Assembly: GCF_006716355.1 (NCBI RefSeq)
Contig: NZ_VFOW01000001.1
Coordinates: 1,240,001 to 1,304,000, forward strand
Direction: 5' to 3'
DNA length: 64,000 nucleotides
Source of the DNA: Stackebrandtia endophytica
Lineage (GTDB): Bacteria > Actinomycetota > Actinomycetes > Mycobacteriales > Micromonosporaceae
In this document: positions 17,479 to 25,540 of the stretch, piece by piece
How the letters are laid out: each line of letters starts with the position of its first letter
Numbering within the stretch: the stretch's first letter is position 1
Notes under the pieces: model-generated
Told to the model about the DNA's origin: nothing
Seen by the model: only the letters and a program-made list of their open reading frames with translations
Database searches by the model: none
Program-made: the position numbers and the translations under genes

Positions 17479-18250
17479 GAGACACCACCGGATTAGTCAA
17501 CGTGCCGATCCCGGCCACGGAAACCGAGACCGAATCTCCCGACACGATGGGTTCAATGCCTTCAGGGGTGCCGGTCAAAATGACGTCCCCGGGCAGCAAC
17601 GTCATAATGTGCGACACATAGGACACCAAGGTCGCGGGCGAGAAGATCATGTCCTTGGTGCTGCCCAACTGGCGGACCGAGTCGTTGACCTCGCAGCGCA
17701 CCTCCACGTCGGTGACGTCCACATCGGTCTCGATCCAGGGCCCCAACGGACAGAACGAGTCGAACCCCTTCGCGCGGGTCCACTGGTTGTCGCTGCGTTG
17801 CAGGTCGCGAGCGGTCACGTCGTTGGCGCAGGTGTATCCGAAGATCGCCGCCTCGGCTTGAGCACGGTCGGTGACCCGGCGGGCGCCGTTGACACCGATG
17901 ACGATCGCCAGCTCGGCCTCGTGGTCGACCTGGCTGGACTGCGTCGGCAACCGGATCGGGTCGCCGGGGCCGATGACCGAGGTGGACGGCTTCAGAAACA
18001 GCAGCGGTTCCGACGGCACCTCGGCACCCTGCTCAGCGGCGTGCGCGGCGTAGTTACGCCCGACGCACACGATCTTGCTGGGCAGGATGGGCGCCATCAA
18101 CCGGACGTCGTCCAACGCCCACCGTTGGCCCGTCGTGGTGATCTCGCCGAACGGGTGACCCTCGATCTCGGCGACGGTGGCGCCGTCGCCTTCACCGTTG
18201 ACCACCCCGAACGACATGCCCCGGGCATGGGCGACACGAGCGATTCGCAC
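17471..18250 (-). CDS. Fumarylacetoacetate hydrolase family protein
   Basis: The 259-residue protein has the FAH fold used by acylpyruvases, decarboxylases and isomerases of beta-diketo acids. Key features are [13 protein letters not shown] (catalytic His region, about residues 60-72), the metal ligands in [12 protein letters not shown] (two Glu) and the Asp in [10 protein letters not shown]. It ends with [13 protein letters not shown], typical of the YcgM/FahD1 branch. The usual length for that branch is 200-280. It overlaps gltX by 8 bases. In actinobacteria this pairing is common; the metabolic reason is not evident. Confidence 0.9.
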   Translation of the reverse strand: MRIARVAHARGMSFGVVNGEGDGATVAEIEGHPFGEITTTGQRWALDDVRLMAPILPSKIVCVGRNYAAHAAEQGAEVPSEPLLFLKPSTSVIGPGDPIRLPTQSSQVDHEAELAIVIGVNGARRVTDRAQAEAAIFGYTCANDVTARDLQRSDNQWTRAKGFDSFCPLGPWIETDVDVTDVEVRCEVNDSVRQLGSTKDMIFSPATLVSYVSHIMTLLPGDVILTGTPEGIEPIVSGDSVSVSVAGIGTLTNPVVSLD

Positions 18251-18339
18251 TCTTCAAGCTCCCCTGTCGGTCTGGATTCGTCGAGCCTAACGACGTCCCG
18301 GCGCAGGCCCGCCGTGGGGCAGGCCGGTTGACCCCTGGG

Positions 18340-18669
18340 TCACGTCAGAAGGAACAGCACCCCGTGAAGGATCGTCGCCAGCAGCGCACCGAGGACGATA
18401 CCGCCGCCCAATGGGCGGGAACGGTCCTTCAGCATGAGTGCGAATCCGGCGGTGAACATCGCGGGGGTCGCGATCAGGCTGGAGAACAGTGTCGCGGCCA
18501 CCCGAACCGACAGGATGAAGGTACCGGCGAGGATGAAACCCAGGATGACGGCGATCAGGATCTGCAGCCCCGCGCCCAGCGCGATGCCCACCCCGAAGCG
18601 CCGCCTCGCGTAGACCTGACTCGACGACGTCCCCGATACGCGCACCTGAGCCGATCCATAAGTACTCAC
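18340..18669 (-). CDS. Small membrane protein
   Basis: The 109-residue protein has about three to four hydrophobic segments (roughly residues 29-50, 55-75 and 85-105) after a short polar start. I chose the GTG at 18669, just after GGTGGAG; the frame is open further upstream, but that part is Arg/Cys-rich and does not look coding. The family is not recognised. It lies between the FAH gene and cimA on the same strand with gaps that would allow its own promoter. Confidence 0.6.
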   Translation of the reverse strand: MSTYGSAQVRVSGTSSSQVYARRRFGVGIALGAGLQILIAVILGFILAGTFILSVRVAATLFSSLIATPAMFTAGFALMLKDRSRPLGGGIVLGALLATILHGVLFLLT

Positions 18670-18787
18670 CACTCCACCGTATCGGGCCGACGCACATCCG
18701 CAGTGGAGGTCGGTCGACCGTGCCGCTGGAACGAAACCGCCGCGGCTTTCGAGGTGGGGCGGGACCCGCCCCACCTCCGGTGACGCA

Positions 18788-20362
18788 TCACTGCAGACAG
18801 TAGGTCAGTCCCTCGGCGATGGCGTGCCAACTGGCCTCGACCACGTTGTCGTGGACCCCGACGGTGGTCCAGTCGCGGTGTCCGTCGGTGGTTTCGACCA
18901 GGACCCGCGTGATGGCGCTGGTTCCCTTGGTACCGGCGAGGATGCGTACCTTGTAGTCGGCCAACGACACCTCGGTCAGTTGCGGATAGTGGGAGATCAA
19001 CGCCTCTCGCAGCGCCGAGTCGAGGGCGTTGACCGGACCGTTGCCCTCGGCGGTGGCGATGACCCGGCGGCGCCCGACCTTGACCTTGACGGTGGCCTCG
19101 CTGACGACGGAGCCGTCGTTGCGGTGTTCGACGATGACGCGGTAGCTCTCCAGGGTGAAGTGCCTGGTCAAGCCACGTTGCAGTTCATCGCGCACCAGGA
19201 GTTCGAACGATGCGTCGGCGGCTTCGAAGGACCAGCCACGGGATTCCAGGTCCTTGACGCGTTTGACGACCCGTGTGGTGGTGTCGGGATGGCCGGCCAG
19301 GTCAAGCCCCAGTTCGGCGGCTTTGAGTTCGATACTGGCCCGGCCGGCCATCTCGGTCACCAGGATCCGCATGTCGTTACCCACTGTGGTGGGTTCTATG
19401 TGGTTGTACAGTTGCGGATCCACTTTGATCGCACTCGCGTGCAGCCCCGCCTTGTGAGCGAAGGCGGCATGTCCCACGTACGCCTGGTGGGCGTCGGGTG
19501 CAAGGTTGGCGATCTCGGCGATGGCGTGGGAGGTCCTCGTGAGTTTCTCCAGGCCACCGTCGGGCAGTACGCTCATGCCGAGCTTGCATTCCAGGTTGGC
19601 CAGACAGGCGAACAGATCGGCGTTGCCGGGGCGTTCGCCGTACCCGTTGGCGGTTCCCTGGATGTGCATGACACCGGCTTGGACCGCGGTGATGGTGTTG
19701 GCCACCGCGCAGGCGGTGTCGTCCTGGCAGTGGATGCCCAGGCGGGGTCGACCGCCGAGGCGGTCGCGCAGTCGGGTCACGGTGTCGGTGATGTCACTGG
19801 GCAGCATGCCCCCGTTGGTGTCGCAGAGGACGACGACGTCGGCACCGGCGGCGAAACCGGTCCGGACCACCTCGGTGGCGTAGTCGGGGTCGGCGGCGAA
19901 TCCGTCGAAGAAGTGTTCACAGTCGAGGAACACCTTGCGTCCCTGGGAGACTCCGTAGGCGACGGTGTCGGCGATCATGGCGAGGTTCTCGGCGCCGGTG
20001 GTGCGCAGCGCCCGCTCGACGTGGCGGATGTCGGATTTGGCGACCAGGCACCACGCCGGCGCCCGGGAGTCCAGCAGCGCGGCTACCTGCGGATCGGACT
20101 CGACGAGGGTTCCGGCCTTGCGGGTGGCGCCGAAGGCGACGAGGGTGGCGTGTTTGAGGTTGAGTTCGTCGGCGGCCCGGGCGAAGAACTCGGTGTCGCT
20201 GGGCAGGGCTCCCGGCCAGCCGCCCTCGATGTAGCCGACGCCCAGGTCGTCGAGCAGTCGCGCAATGGCGAGCTTGTCGGCGACGGAGTAGTTGATGCCT
20301 TCGCGTTGCGCCCCGTCGCGCAGCGTGGTGTCGTAGACGTGGAAGTCGACCGGCGATGTCAC
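18788..20362 (-). CDS. cimA: (R)-citramalate synthase
   Basis: The 524-residue enzyme condenses pyruvate and acetyl-CoA to citramalate, the first step of the threonine-independent route to isoleucine. It opens with VDFHVYDTTLRDGAQREG (catalytic/metal motif of the HMG-CoA lyase-like TIM barrel), has HCQDDTACAVAN (metal-binding His region) and a C-terminal LeuA-type regulatory domain. GINYSVADKLAIA and the whole length match CimA rather than the longer alpha-isopropylmalate synthase. The GTG at 20362 follows AGGAGA. The leader at 20400-20503 carries an Ile-type leader peptide and a terminator, so expression is likely attenuated by isoleucine supply. Confidence 0.9.
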   Translation of the reverse strand: MTSPVDFHVYDTTLRDGAQREGINYSVADKLAIARLLDDLGVGYIEGGWPGALPSDTEFFARAADELNLKHATLVAFGATRKAGTLVESDPQVAALLDSRAPAWCLVAKSDIRHVERALRTTGAENLAMIADTVAYGVSQGRKVFLDCEHFFDGFAADPDYATEVVRTGFAAGADVVVLCDTNGGMLPSDITDTVTRLRDRLGGRPRLGIHCQDDTACAVANTITAVQAGVMHIQGTANGYGERPGNADLFACLANLECKLGMSVLPDGGLEKLTRTSHAIAEIANLAPDAHQAYVGHAAFAHKAGLHASAIKVDPQLYNHIEPTTVGNDMRILVTEMAGRASIELKAAELGLDLAGHPDTTTRVVKRVKDLESRGWSFEAADASFELLVRDELQRGLTRHFTLESYRVIVEHRNDGSVVSEATVKVKVGRRRVIATAEGNGPVNALDSALREALISHYPQLTEVSLADYKVRILAGTKGTSAITRVLVETTDGHRDWTTVGVHDNVVEASWHAIAEGLTYCLQ

Positions 20363-20399
20363 TGGGAATCTCCTGTGAGTGGGATTGATCACGTGCCAC

Positions 20400-20431
20400 G
20401 AAAAAGACCCCCCGTGAAACACGAGAGGTCT
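20400..20431 (-). terminator. Attenuator terminator in the cimA leader
   Basis: On the minus strand AGACCTCTCGTG-TTT-CACGGGGGGTCT forms a 12-bp stem (two G-U pairs) with a 3-base loop, followed by TTTTTC. It lies 38 bases upstream of the cimA start and downstream of a short leader ORF, so it is an attenuator rather than a terminator of another gene. Confidence 0.85.
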
Positions 20432-20452
20432 GGCGCGGCGACTATTCGGCCC

Positions 20453-20503
20453 TCAGCTGGGCCTCGTCGCGCGCCTGGCGCTAATAATCAGCGAGAACGT
20501 CAC
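20453..20503 (-). CDS. Leader peptide of cimA (transcription attenuation)
   Basis: A 16-codon ORF starting with GTG encodes MTFSLIISARRATRPS, with a Leu-Ile-Ile run (CTG ATT ATT). Leader peptides with this LIIxARRATRP pattern are known upstream of branched-chain amino acid genes in actinobacteria. Slow decoding at the Ile codons would change the fold of the RNA ahead of the 20400-20431 terminator; a GGCCC/GGGCC hairpin lies between. The frame could also start 9 codons earlier (GTG at 20530), adding an Ile ATA codon. The ribosome site is weak in both cases. Confidence 0.75.
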   Translation of the reverse strand: MTFSLIISARRATRPS

Positions 20504-20707
20504 GCAGCGAAGTATGCCAGCAACATCCACATCTTGACCGTTATCTCCCGAATACTGGAACACCAACTCGAGATCCCCACGGCCGCAACGTTACTGGCCG
20601 GTGCACATTTCACCACGAAAGAGTGTCAGCTACCTGAAACAGTCTCACGTGAGGGCATGAGAGGATCATGCCGTTTTTTCCGCCGGAGCGATGCTGAGGA
20701 TGAACAG

Positions 20708-21652
20708 ATGCGCGACGACGAGCTAGTGGTCATCGGTGGGTCGGCTTCTCCACTGTTGACAAAAGAAATCTGTCAGATACTGAACGTGCCGGAGGGCAAG
20801 GGCGAAGTCCTTCGGTTCTCCGACGGCAACCTGTTCGTCAAGGTCGGCCAGAACGTTCGAGGACGGCACGTCTACCTGGTGCAGTCCACCGTCTTCCCTG
20901 CAAACGACAACTTCATGGAGCTGCTCTTCTGGGTAGACGCCCTCAAGCGAGCCTCGGCCGCTTCCATCACCGTGATCATCCCCTACTTCAGTTACGCCAA
21001 GGGCGACAAGAAGGACGAACCCCGCGTATCGATCCGCGCGCGTGTCTGCGCGCAGTCGATCGAGGCCGTCGGCGCCGACCGCGTCGTCACCCTCGACCTG
21101 CACGCACCCCAGATCCAGGGCTTCTTCGGCATCCCGGTCGACGACCTGTACGCCCTGCCCGCCCTGACCGACACGATCGCCGCGGAGAACCTCAGCGATC
21201 TGGTCATCGTCTCCCCCGACGCCGGTTTCGCCAAGAAGGCGAAGCAGTACGCCAAACGCCTCAACGCCCCGCTGGCGATCGCCGACAAGGAACGCGTCGA
21301 CCACACCGAGAACGCTCGGATCGTCGACCTCATCGGCGACGTCGACGGCAAGAACGCCGTCATCGTCGACGACTTCACCATCACCATGGGCACGTTGGCC
21401 GAGGTGGCCGACTGCCTGATCGACCGAGGTGCGCGCTCGGTGCGCGCCGCGGTCACCCACGGTGTCTTCACCGGAAAGGCGATGCAGCGGCTGGACGCCT
21501 CGGCGATCGAGACGCTGTACGTCACCGACTCGGTGGAGAACAGCCCGGTGACGGCGTCGAGCCGGGTGCACACGGTGTCGGTGGCACCGCTGTTCGCCGA
21601 GGCGATCAGTCGCATTCACCGGCGCGAAAGTCTGAGTATCCTGTTCAGCTGA
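20708..21652 (+). CDS. prs: Ribose-phosphate pyrophosphokinase (PRPP synthetase)
   Basis: The 314-residue enzyme makes PRPP from ribose 5-phosphate and ATP. Recognisable parts are FSDGNLFVKVGQNVRGRHV (N-terminal strand), NDNFMELLFWVDALKRASA, the catalytic-loop-side IPYFSYAKGDKKDEPR, VVTLDLHAPQIQGFFGIPVD, and the PRPP-binding loop VIVDDFTITMGT. The loop differs from the usual DDxIDTGGT, pointing to a divergent paralogue. The ATG at 20708 follows GAGGA; a much longer frame exists upstream only because it runs antisense through cimA. A strong hairpin (21660-21688) ends the transcript. It may not be the only PRPP synthetase of the organism. Confidence 0.9.
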   Translation: MRDDELVVIGGSASPLLTKEICQILNVPEGKGEVLRFSDGNLFVKVGQNVRGRHVYLVQSTVFPANDNFMELLFWVDALKRASAASITVIIPYFSYAKGDKKDEPRVSIRARVCAQSIEAVGADRVVTLDLHAPQIQGFFGIPVDDLYALPALTDTIAAENLSDLVIVSPDAGFAKKAKQYAKRLNAPLAIADKERVDHTENARIVDLIGDVDGKNAVIVDDFTITMGTLAEVADCLIDRGARSVRAAVTHGVFTGKAMQRLDASAIETLYVTDSVENSPVTASSRVHTVSVAPLFAEAISRIHRRESLSILFS

Positions 21653-21659
21653 GTGTCGA

Positions 21660-21688
21660 GGGCGTGCCCGGTCAATCCGGGCACGCCC
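21660..21688 (+). terminator. Terminator after the PRPP synthetase gene
   Basis: A perfect 12-bp stem GGGCGTGCCCGG / CCGGGCACGCCC with loop TCAAT lies 7 bases after the stop. There is no U-run. Confidence 0.7.
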
Positions 21689-21758
21689 GACGATTGCCGG
21701 TGCCGGATCTGCGCGGTCACCGGCACTCCCGAGGCGATTCTGTCGTAGGGTCAGGCGC

Positions 21759-22421
21759 ATGCGTGTGGTAATCGCCGGTGGACATGGAAAGATCGCCCAA
21801 CGTCTTGAGCGTCGGCTCGCCCAACGCGGCGACGAGGCGATCGGACTGATCCGTAATCCGCAACAGCGCGCCGATCTGCGACAGATCGGCGCGGAGGCGG
21901 CCGTGTGCGACCTGGAGACGGCCACCGCGGATGGAGTGGCCCAGAACCTTCAGGGCGCCGACGCCGTGGTGTTCGCTGCCGGAGCCGGCCCCGGCAGCGG
22001 TGAGGCCCGCAAGGAGACCGTCGACAAGAACGCGGCGATCCTGTTGGCCGACGCCGCCGAGATCGCCGGGGTTCGCCGCTATGTGATGGTGTCCGCGATG
22101 GGCGTCGACGACGAGCCGGGGCCCGACGCCGATCCGGTGTTCGCGACGTACCTGCGAGCCAAGGGCGCTGCCGACGCCGACCTGCGCCGCCGGGATGGTC
22201 TGGAATGGACGATCATTCGGCCGGGGCGACTGACCGATGAGCCCGGAACCGGTCGGGTCCGCCTGTCCGAGTCGACCGGCCGGGGCGAGGTACCCCGCGA
22301 CGACGTCGCGGCGGTCATCCTGGCGGTGCTGGACTCTCCGGCCATGACCGGCAAGACCCTGGAGTTGATCAGCGGCACCGATGACGTGATCGAAGCGGTG
22401 CAGTCCCACTCGAACCAGTAG
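21759..22421 (+). CDS. NAD(P)-binding atypical SDR family protein
   Basis: The 220-residue protein has a Rossmann start with VVIAGGHGKIAQRLERRL (glycine-rich turn GGHGKI) and the atypical-SDR pattern VVFAAGAGPGSG, RRYVMVSAMGVDD, YLRAKGAAD and WTIIRPGRL. In this NmrA/YwnB-like group the Tyr-Lys catalytic pair is partly retained (YLRAK). The substrate is unknown; many members are NAD(P)H sensors or flavin-type reductases. It is convergent with the DUF2785 gene, with only 6 bases between the stop codons. Confidence 0.85.
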   Translation: MRVVIAGGHGKIAQRLERRLAQRGDEAIGLIRNPQQRADLRQIGAEAAVCDLETATADGVAQNLQGADAVVFAAGAGPGSGEARKETVDKNAAILLADAAEIAGVRRYVMVSAMGVDDEPGPDADPVFATYLRAKGAADADLRRRDGLEWTIIRPGRLTDEPGTGRVRLSESTGRGEVPRDDVAAVILAVLDSPAMTGKTLELISGTDDVIEAVQSHSNQ

Positions 22422-22427
22422 GCGGCA

Positions 22428-23213
22428 TTACCAGGCCCACGGGGTGAACCGGGCCAACAACTCGGTCAGCCGCTCCCGAACCTGGTCGGCGTGGGCGAGT
22501 TCGCGCGGTCGGCCGTCGGCGCCTCGAACACCCCGGTCGGTGAGCAGGTACAGCATCCGCAGAGTGCGCATCGTGTTGCTGGCGGCGGGCGGCACCGGCC
22601 CCGGCTCCCCCTGATCGAGGAACCTGTCGACGGGTGCGAGCCATCCGATCGACGTGGCCGCCGTCAGATCCTCCCGGGTGAGGATCCGGGCTTGGGCGAC
22701 CGCCAACCGGTCGTCCTCCTGGTCGCGCCACACGTGGGTGGTGGGAGCGATCATGCGGTCCACGGACAGTCCCAGGGCCCGGCCCGCGTCGACCCGGCGA
22801 TGGCCTCCCATGGCACCCAACAGGTCCGCGCCGTGTGCGACGGCGTGCAGCCAACCGAGGTCCGGGTCGTGGCCGCGGGTGTCGCGCTCGGTCGGGTACC
22901 ACGCGGCGAATGCGTCGAACCAGGCCGCCCGAAACGTTCCGGCGGAGACGATCGAGGCGAGTATCAACGCGGCGAACGTGCGTGCCTGAATCGGCTCGTC
23001 GGTGAAGCGACGCGCCATCTGATCGCCCAGCGCCAGCAGCCGGTCCTCGTCGAGGAGCCCGCGCTGAATCCAGGTCGCCAGGATCGAATAGGCGTGCTCG
23101 TCGCGTTCCACCGGATCGGGAGACCGCAGCGCCTCGCTCAACTTCGCCGTCAGCTCCGGTAGCTGCGGGGCCGGTACCACGAAGTCGGCGCCGATGATGT
23201 CGGCCCAGTTCAT
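22428..23213 (-). CDS. DUF2785 family protein
   Basis: The 261-residue all-helical soluble protein contains the DUF2785 signature DPDLGWLHAVAHGADLLGAM (about residues 118-137). The function of the family is unknown. The start ATG at 23213 overlaps the stop codon of the upstream thioesterase gene (ATGA), so the two are translationally coupled; a longer frame upstream would run through the thioesterase gene and is rejected. Confidence 0.85.
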   Translation of the reverse strand: MNWADIIGADFVVPAPQLPELTAKLSEALRSPDPVERDEHAYSILATWIQRGLLDEDRLLALGDQMARRFTDEPIQARTFAALILASIVSAGTFRAAWFDAFAAWYPTERDTRGHDPDLGWLHAVAHGADLLGAMGGHRRVDAGRALGLSVDRMIAPTTHVWRDQEDDRLAVAQARILTREDLTAATSIGWLAPVDRFLDQGEPGPVPPAASNTMRTLRMLYLLTDRGVRGADGRPRELAHADQVRERLTELLARFTPWAW

Positions 23214-23734
23214 CGAGCACCCTCTCCGGAGTCGACGCCCTCCTGCTCGTCGCGCAGCGCGGCGCGCAAGGCCAATCGGTGGCTGCGCCGGATCTCGGCC
23301 TGTCGATAGGCGCGAATGTCCTCGGGGGTGACCGGCGTCAGTTCCGGCACCGGCCGGGGCTGCCCCTCCTCGTCGATGGCGACCATGACCAGGTGAGCGG
23401 TGGCCACGGTGGTGGGCGGCACCGACTCGTTCCACCGATCGGCGGTCACCTTCACCGCGACCTCCATCGAGGTGCGACCCGCCCAGGTGATGCGGGCTTC
23501 GACGTGGACGACGTCGCCGACACGCACCGCGACCAGGAAGACCATCTCGTCGAGTGAGGCGGTGACGGCCGGGCCACCGGAGTGCCGGGCCGCGACCACG
23601 CCGGCGACGGAGTCGATGAGTTTCAGAATGACCCCACCATGGACCGTCCCCATGAGATTGGTGTCGTGCGGGCTCATGATGCTCGACATGGTCAGGGCCG
23701 AATCGTCCGGCGCGTGTCCCGGTTGGCTGGTCAC
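23210..23734 (-). CDS. Acyl-CoA thioesterase, hotdog fold
   Basis: The 174-residue protein belongs to the YciA/BACH-type acyl-CoA thioesterases, which hydrolyse acyl-CoAs to free acids. The segment MSPHDTNLMGTVHGGVILKL (about residues 20-39) carries the catalytic Asn/His region and the helix entry; later strands VVHVEARITWAGRTSMEVAV fit the hotdog core. The C-terminal 30 residues are charged and helical. It overlaps the DUF2785 gene by 4 bases. Confidence 0.9.
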   Translation of the reverse strand: MTSQPGHAPDDSALTMSSIMSPHDTNLMGTVHGGVILKLIDSVAGVVAARHSGGPAVTASLDEMVFLVAVRVGDVVHVEARITWAGRTSMEVAVKVTADRWNESVPPTTVATAHLVMVAIDEEGQPRPVPELTPVTPEDIRAYRQAEIRRSHRLALRAALRDEQEGVDSGEGAR

Positions 23735-23963
23735 GGTGTCCCCCCTCGGTGGCTGATCGCGAAACCCGACGGCGGGCCTCGCCGTCAGGTTAACGCTCCT
23801 TCAGGCCATGACGGGGTCACCATCGGCGTAATGTGATCCCACCGGAGCTGGCGACTGTCGAAGGTAGATCGCTTGCGGAAACGTCCGCGGCCATCGCCGC
23901 ACGGAATAAAGTCGAACGAGTTTCGGGATTGCCTGCGCGAGCGGGTTACGGCACGATGCGACT

Positions 23964-24335
23964 ATGCAGCTGCTGTGCTCGATTTACCCGGTAACAGATC
24001 TGGACGCGGCCGTCGACCTCTACCGCTCCGTGGGCTTTCAGGACGTCGCCCGACCTGATCAGGACACGGTCTTGCTCGCCGGAGGCGAGTCTTCCCACGT
24101 CACGGTGATGTTGGAGCGACATCCGGTGGAATCACAGGCCGGCCCCGGTCCGGTGTTCCGCATCGCGAATGTCGAGTCCTTCCGTCAGGATCACCCCGAG
24201 CTCGACTGGGTCTTCGGCCCGGTTCCGTTGCCCACCGGCGGTTACGGATTGTTCCGGGATCCGGAGGGAAACCCGATACGCGTCATGGACTTCGGCACCG
24301 ATTCCGGCCGATACGCCCGGCTGTTCAACGCCTGA
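23964..24335 (+). CDS. VOC/glyoxalase-like protein
   Basis: The 123-residue protein shows two VOC-type beta-alpha-beta-beta-beta modules: LLCSIYPVTDLDAAVDLYRSVGF at the start, and GYGLFRDPEGNPIRVMDF at the end. This superfamily includes glyoxalase I, dioxygenases and antibiotic-binding proteins. The expected metal ligands are poor (few His/Glu at the usual positions), so it may be a binding protein rather than an enzyme. A bidirectional hairpin (24338-24378) separates it from the convergent PQQ dehydrogenase gene. Confidence 0.8.
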   Translation: MQLLCSIYPVTDLDAAVDLYRSVGFQDVARPDQDTVLLAGGESSHVTVMLERHPVESQAGPGPVFRIANVESFRQDHPELDWVFGPVPLPTGGYGLFRDPEGNPIRVMDFGTDSGRYARLFNA

Positions 24336-24337
24336 AT

Positions 24338-24378
24338 CGGTACCGGCCGGTCTCGTCGAGATTGGTCGGCCGGTACCG
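24338..24378. terminator. Bidirectional terminator between the VOC and PQQ dehydrogenase genes
   Basis: A perfect 12-bp stem CGGTACCGGCCG / CGGCCGGTACCG with a 17-base loop lies between the two convergent stop codons. Confidence 0.65.
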
Positions 24379-24383
24379 TTCGA

Positions 24384-25409
24384 TCACTCCGGTGGGTAAC
24401 GCACCACCATGTCATCGGTTCCGTTGCTGGTGGTGATCCACAACCAACCGTCGGGTCCCACATCCACTGTGCGTAGTCGACCGTGGTCGCCTTGGAGCAC
24501 CGACTCCGGTTCACCACCACTCAGCGGAACCAACCACAGGCGAGCCCCTCGCAGTGCGGCGACGAACATGGTGTCCCCGTGGATCGCCGCACCACTGGGT
24601 GACGCCTGCGAGGTGGGCCAGGTGACGATCGGGTCGGTGTAGTCCGGATCACCACCGGGCCCCTCCACGACGGGCCAACCGTAGTTGGCACCCGGTTCGA
24701 TCCGGTTGACCTCGTCGAAGGTGTTCTGGCCCAGTTCGCTGGCGTAGGCATCGCCGGATTCGGTCCACGCCAGACCCTGGACGTTGCGGTGTCCGAGGGT
24801 GTACACCGGCGATTGCGGGTCGGGGTTGTCGTCGGGGATGGACCCGTCGGGTTCCAGCCGCAGGATCTTTCCACCGAGACTGTCGGGATCTTGTGAGTGG
24901 TCTCCGTCGGCGGCGTCCCCGGTGGTGACGTACAGCTTCCCGTCGGACCCGAACTCCACACGACCACCATTGTGGATATTCGCCTTGGGGATGCCCGTGA
25001 TGATCGGCTGCGGTGTCGGATCGGCGAGGGTGACCGTGCCGACCCGGTTGTCGGTGGCGGCGGTGAAGTACAGGTAGACGAGCTGATCTGATTCGTAGTA
25101 GGGCGAGACGGCCAGACCCAGTAGACCACCTTCGCCGCCGGGCACCACGTCGGAGACGGTGGCGACGACCTCGCCGGGCTGCCCGGGCGTCAGCCGAAGG
25201 ATCTCGGCGGTGTCGCGCTGGGTGACCAGCGCCGATCCATCGGGCAGGAAATCCAGGCCCCACGGCAGTTCGAGGCCGTCGGCGACGACCTCACCGGCGG
25301 CGAAGTCGAATCCGCCCACCGCCCGGGGCTCCTCGGCTTCGGCCAGTACCGCCATGCCACCGCCCACGACGATCGCGGCGACGGCGACGGCTGTAAATCG
25401 GAGTTTCAT
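24384..25409 (-). CDS. Exported PQQ-dependent sugar dehydrogenase-like protein
   Basis: The 341-residue protein has an N-terminal signal (MKLRFTAVAVAAIVVGGGMA, cleavage likely after AEA) and a six-bladed propeller of the soluble glucose/aldose dehydrogenase family. Characteristic segments are LELPWGLDFLPDGSALVTQR, GGLLGLAVSP, IHNGGRVEFGSDGKLYVTTGD and GHRNVQGLAW; the His of IHNGG and the following Arg lie where PQQ-binding residues are found. It probably acts outside the cell; whether PQQ is used or made here is unknown, as no pqq gene is seen. The ATG at 25409 follows GGAGG, and a promoter is proposed at 25437-25466. Confidence 0.85.
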   Translation of the reverse strand: MKLRFTAVAVAAIVVGGGMAVLAEAEEPRAVGGFDFAAGEVVADGLELPWGLDFLPDGSALVTQRDTAEILRLTPGQPGEVVATVSDVVPGGEGGLLGLAVSPYYESDQLVYLYFTAATDNRVGTVTLADPTPQPIITGIPKANIHNGGRVEFGSDGKLYVTTGDAADGDHSQDPDSLGGKILRLEPDGSIPDDNPDPQSPVYTLGHRNVQGLAWTESGDAYASELGQNTFDEVNRIEPGANYGWPVVEGPGGDPDYTDPIVTWPTSQASPSGAAIHGDTMFVAALRGARLWLVPLSGGEPESVLQGDHGRLRTVDVGPDGWLWITTSNGTDDMVVRYPPE

Positions 25410-25436
25410 GGTGTCCTCCACGTACTGAATACGCCG

Positions 25437-25466
25437 AATGTACCGGCTTGCGACGGTTGCCCGCAA
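25437..25466 (-). promoter_or_regulatory. Probable sigma-70-type promoter of the PQQ dehydrogenase gene
   Basis: On the minus strand TTGCGG (25461-25466) and TACATT (25437-25442) are separated by 18 bp and lie 28 bases upstream of the ATG. Confidence 0.45.
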
Positions 25467-25494
25467 TACGGCAGATACCTTGAGCCACAACGAA

Positions 25495-25528
25495 CCGGGC
25501 CGATCCTCAATGGAGAGGACCGGCCCGG
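25495..25528 (-). terminator. Terminator after the subtilase gene
   Basis: Arms CCGGGCCGATCCTC and GAGGACCGGCCCGG pair over 14 positions with one mismatch and a 6-base loop, 13 bases beyond the subtilase stop codon, followed on the minus strand by TTCGTTGT. Confidence 0.6.
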
Positions 25529-25540
25529 ACGACGGTGAGG

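Noticed and set aside
18824-20707. A very long plus-strand frame preceding the PRPP synthetase
   Set aside because: It runs antisense through cimA and its leader, has typical shadow composition, and the conserved PRPP synthetase start is at 20708 with a ribosome site.
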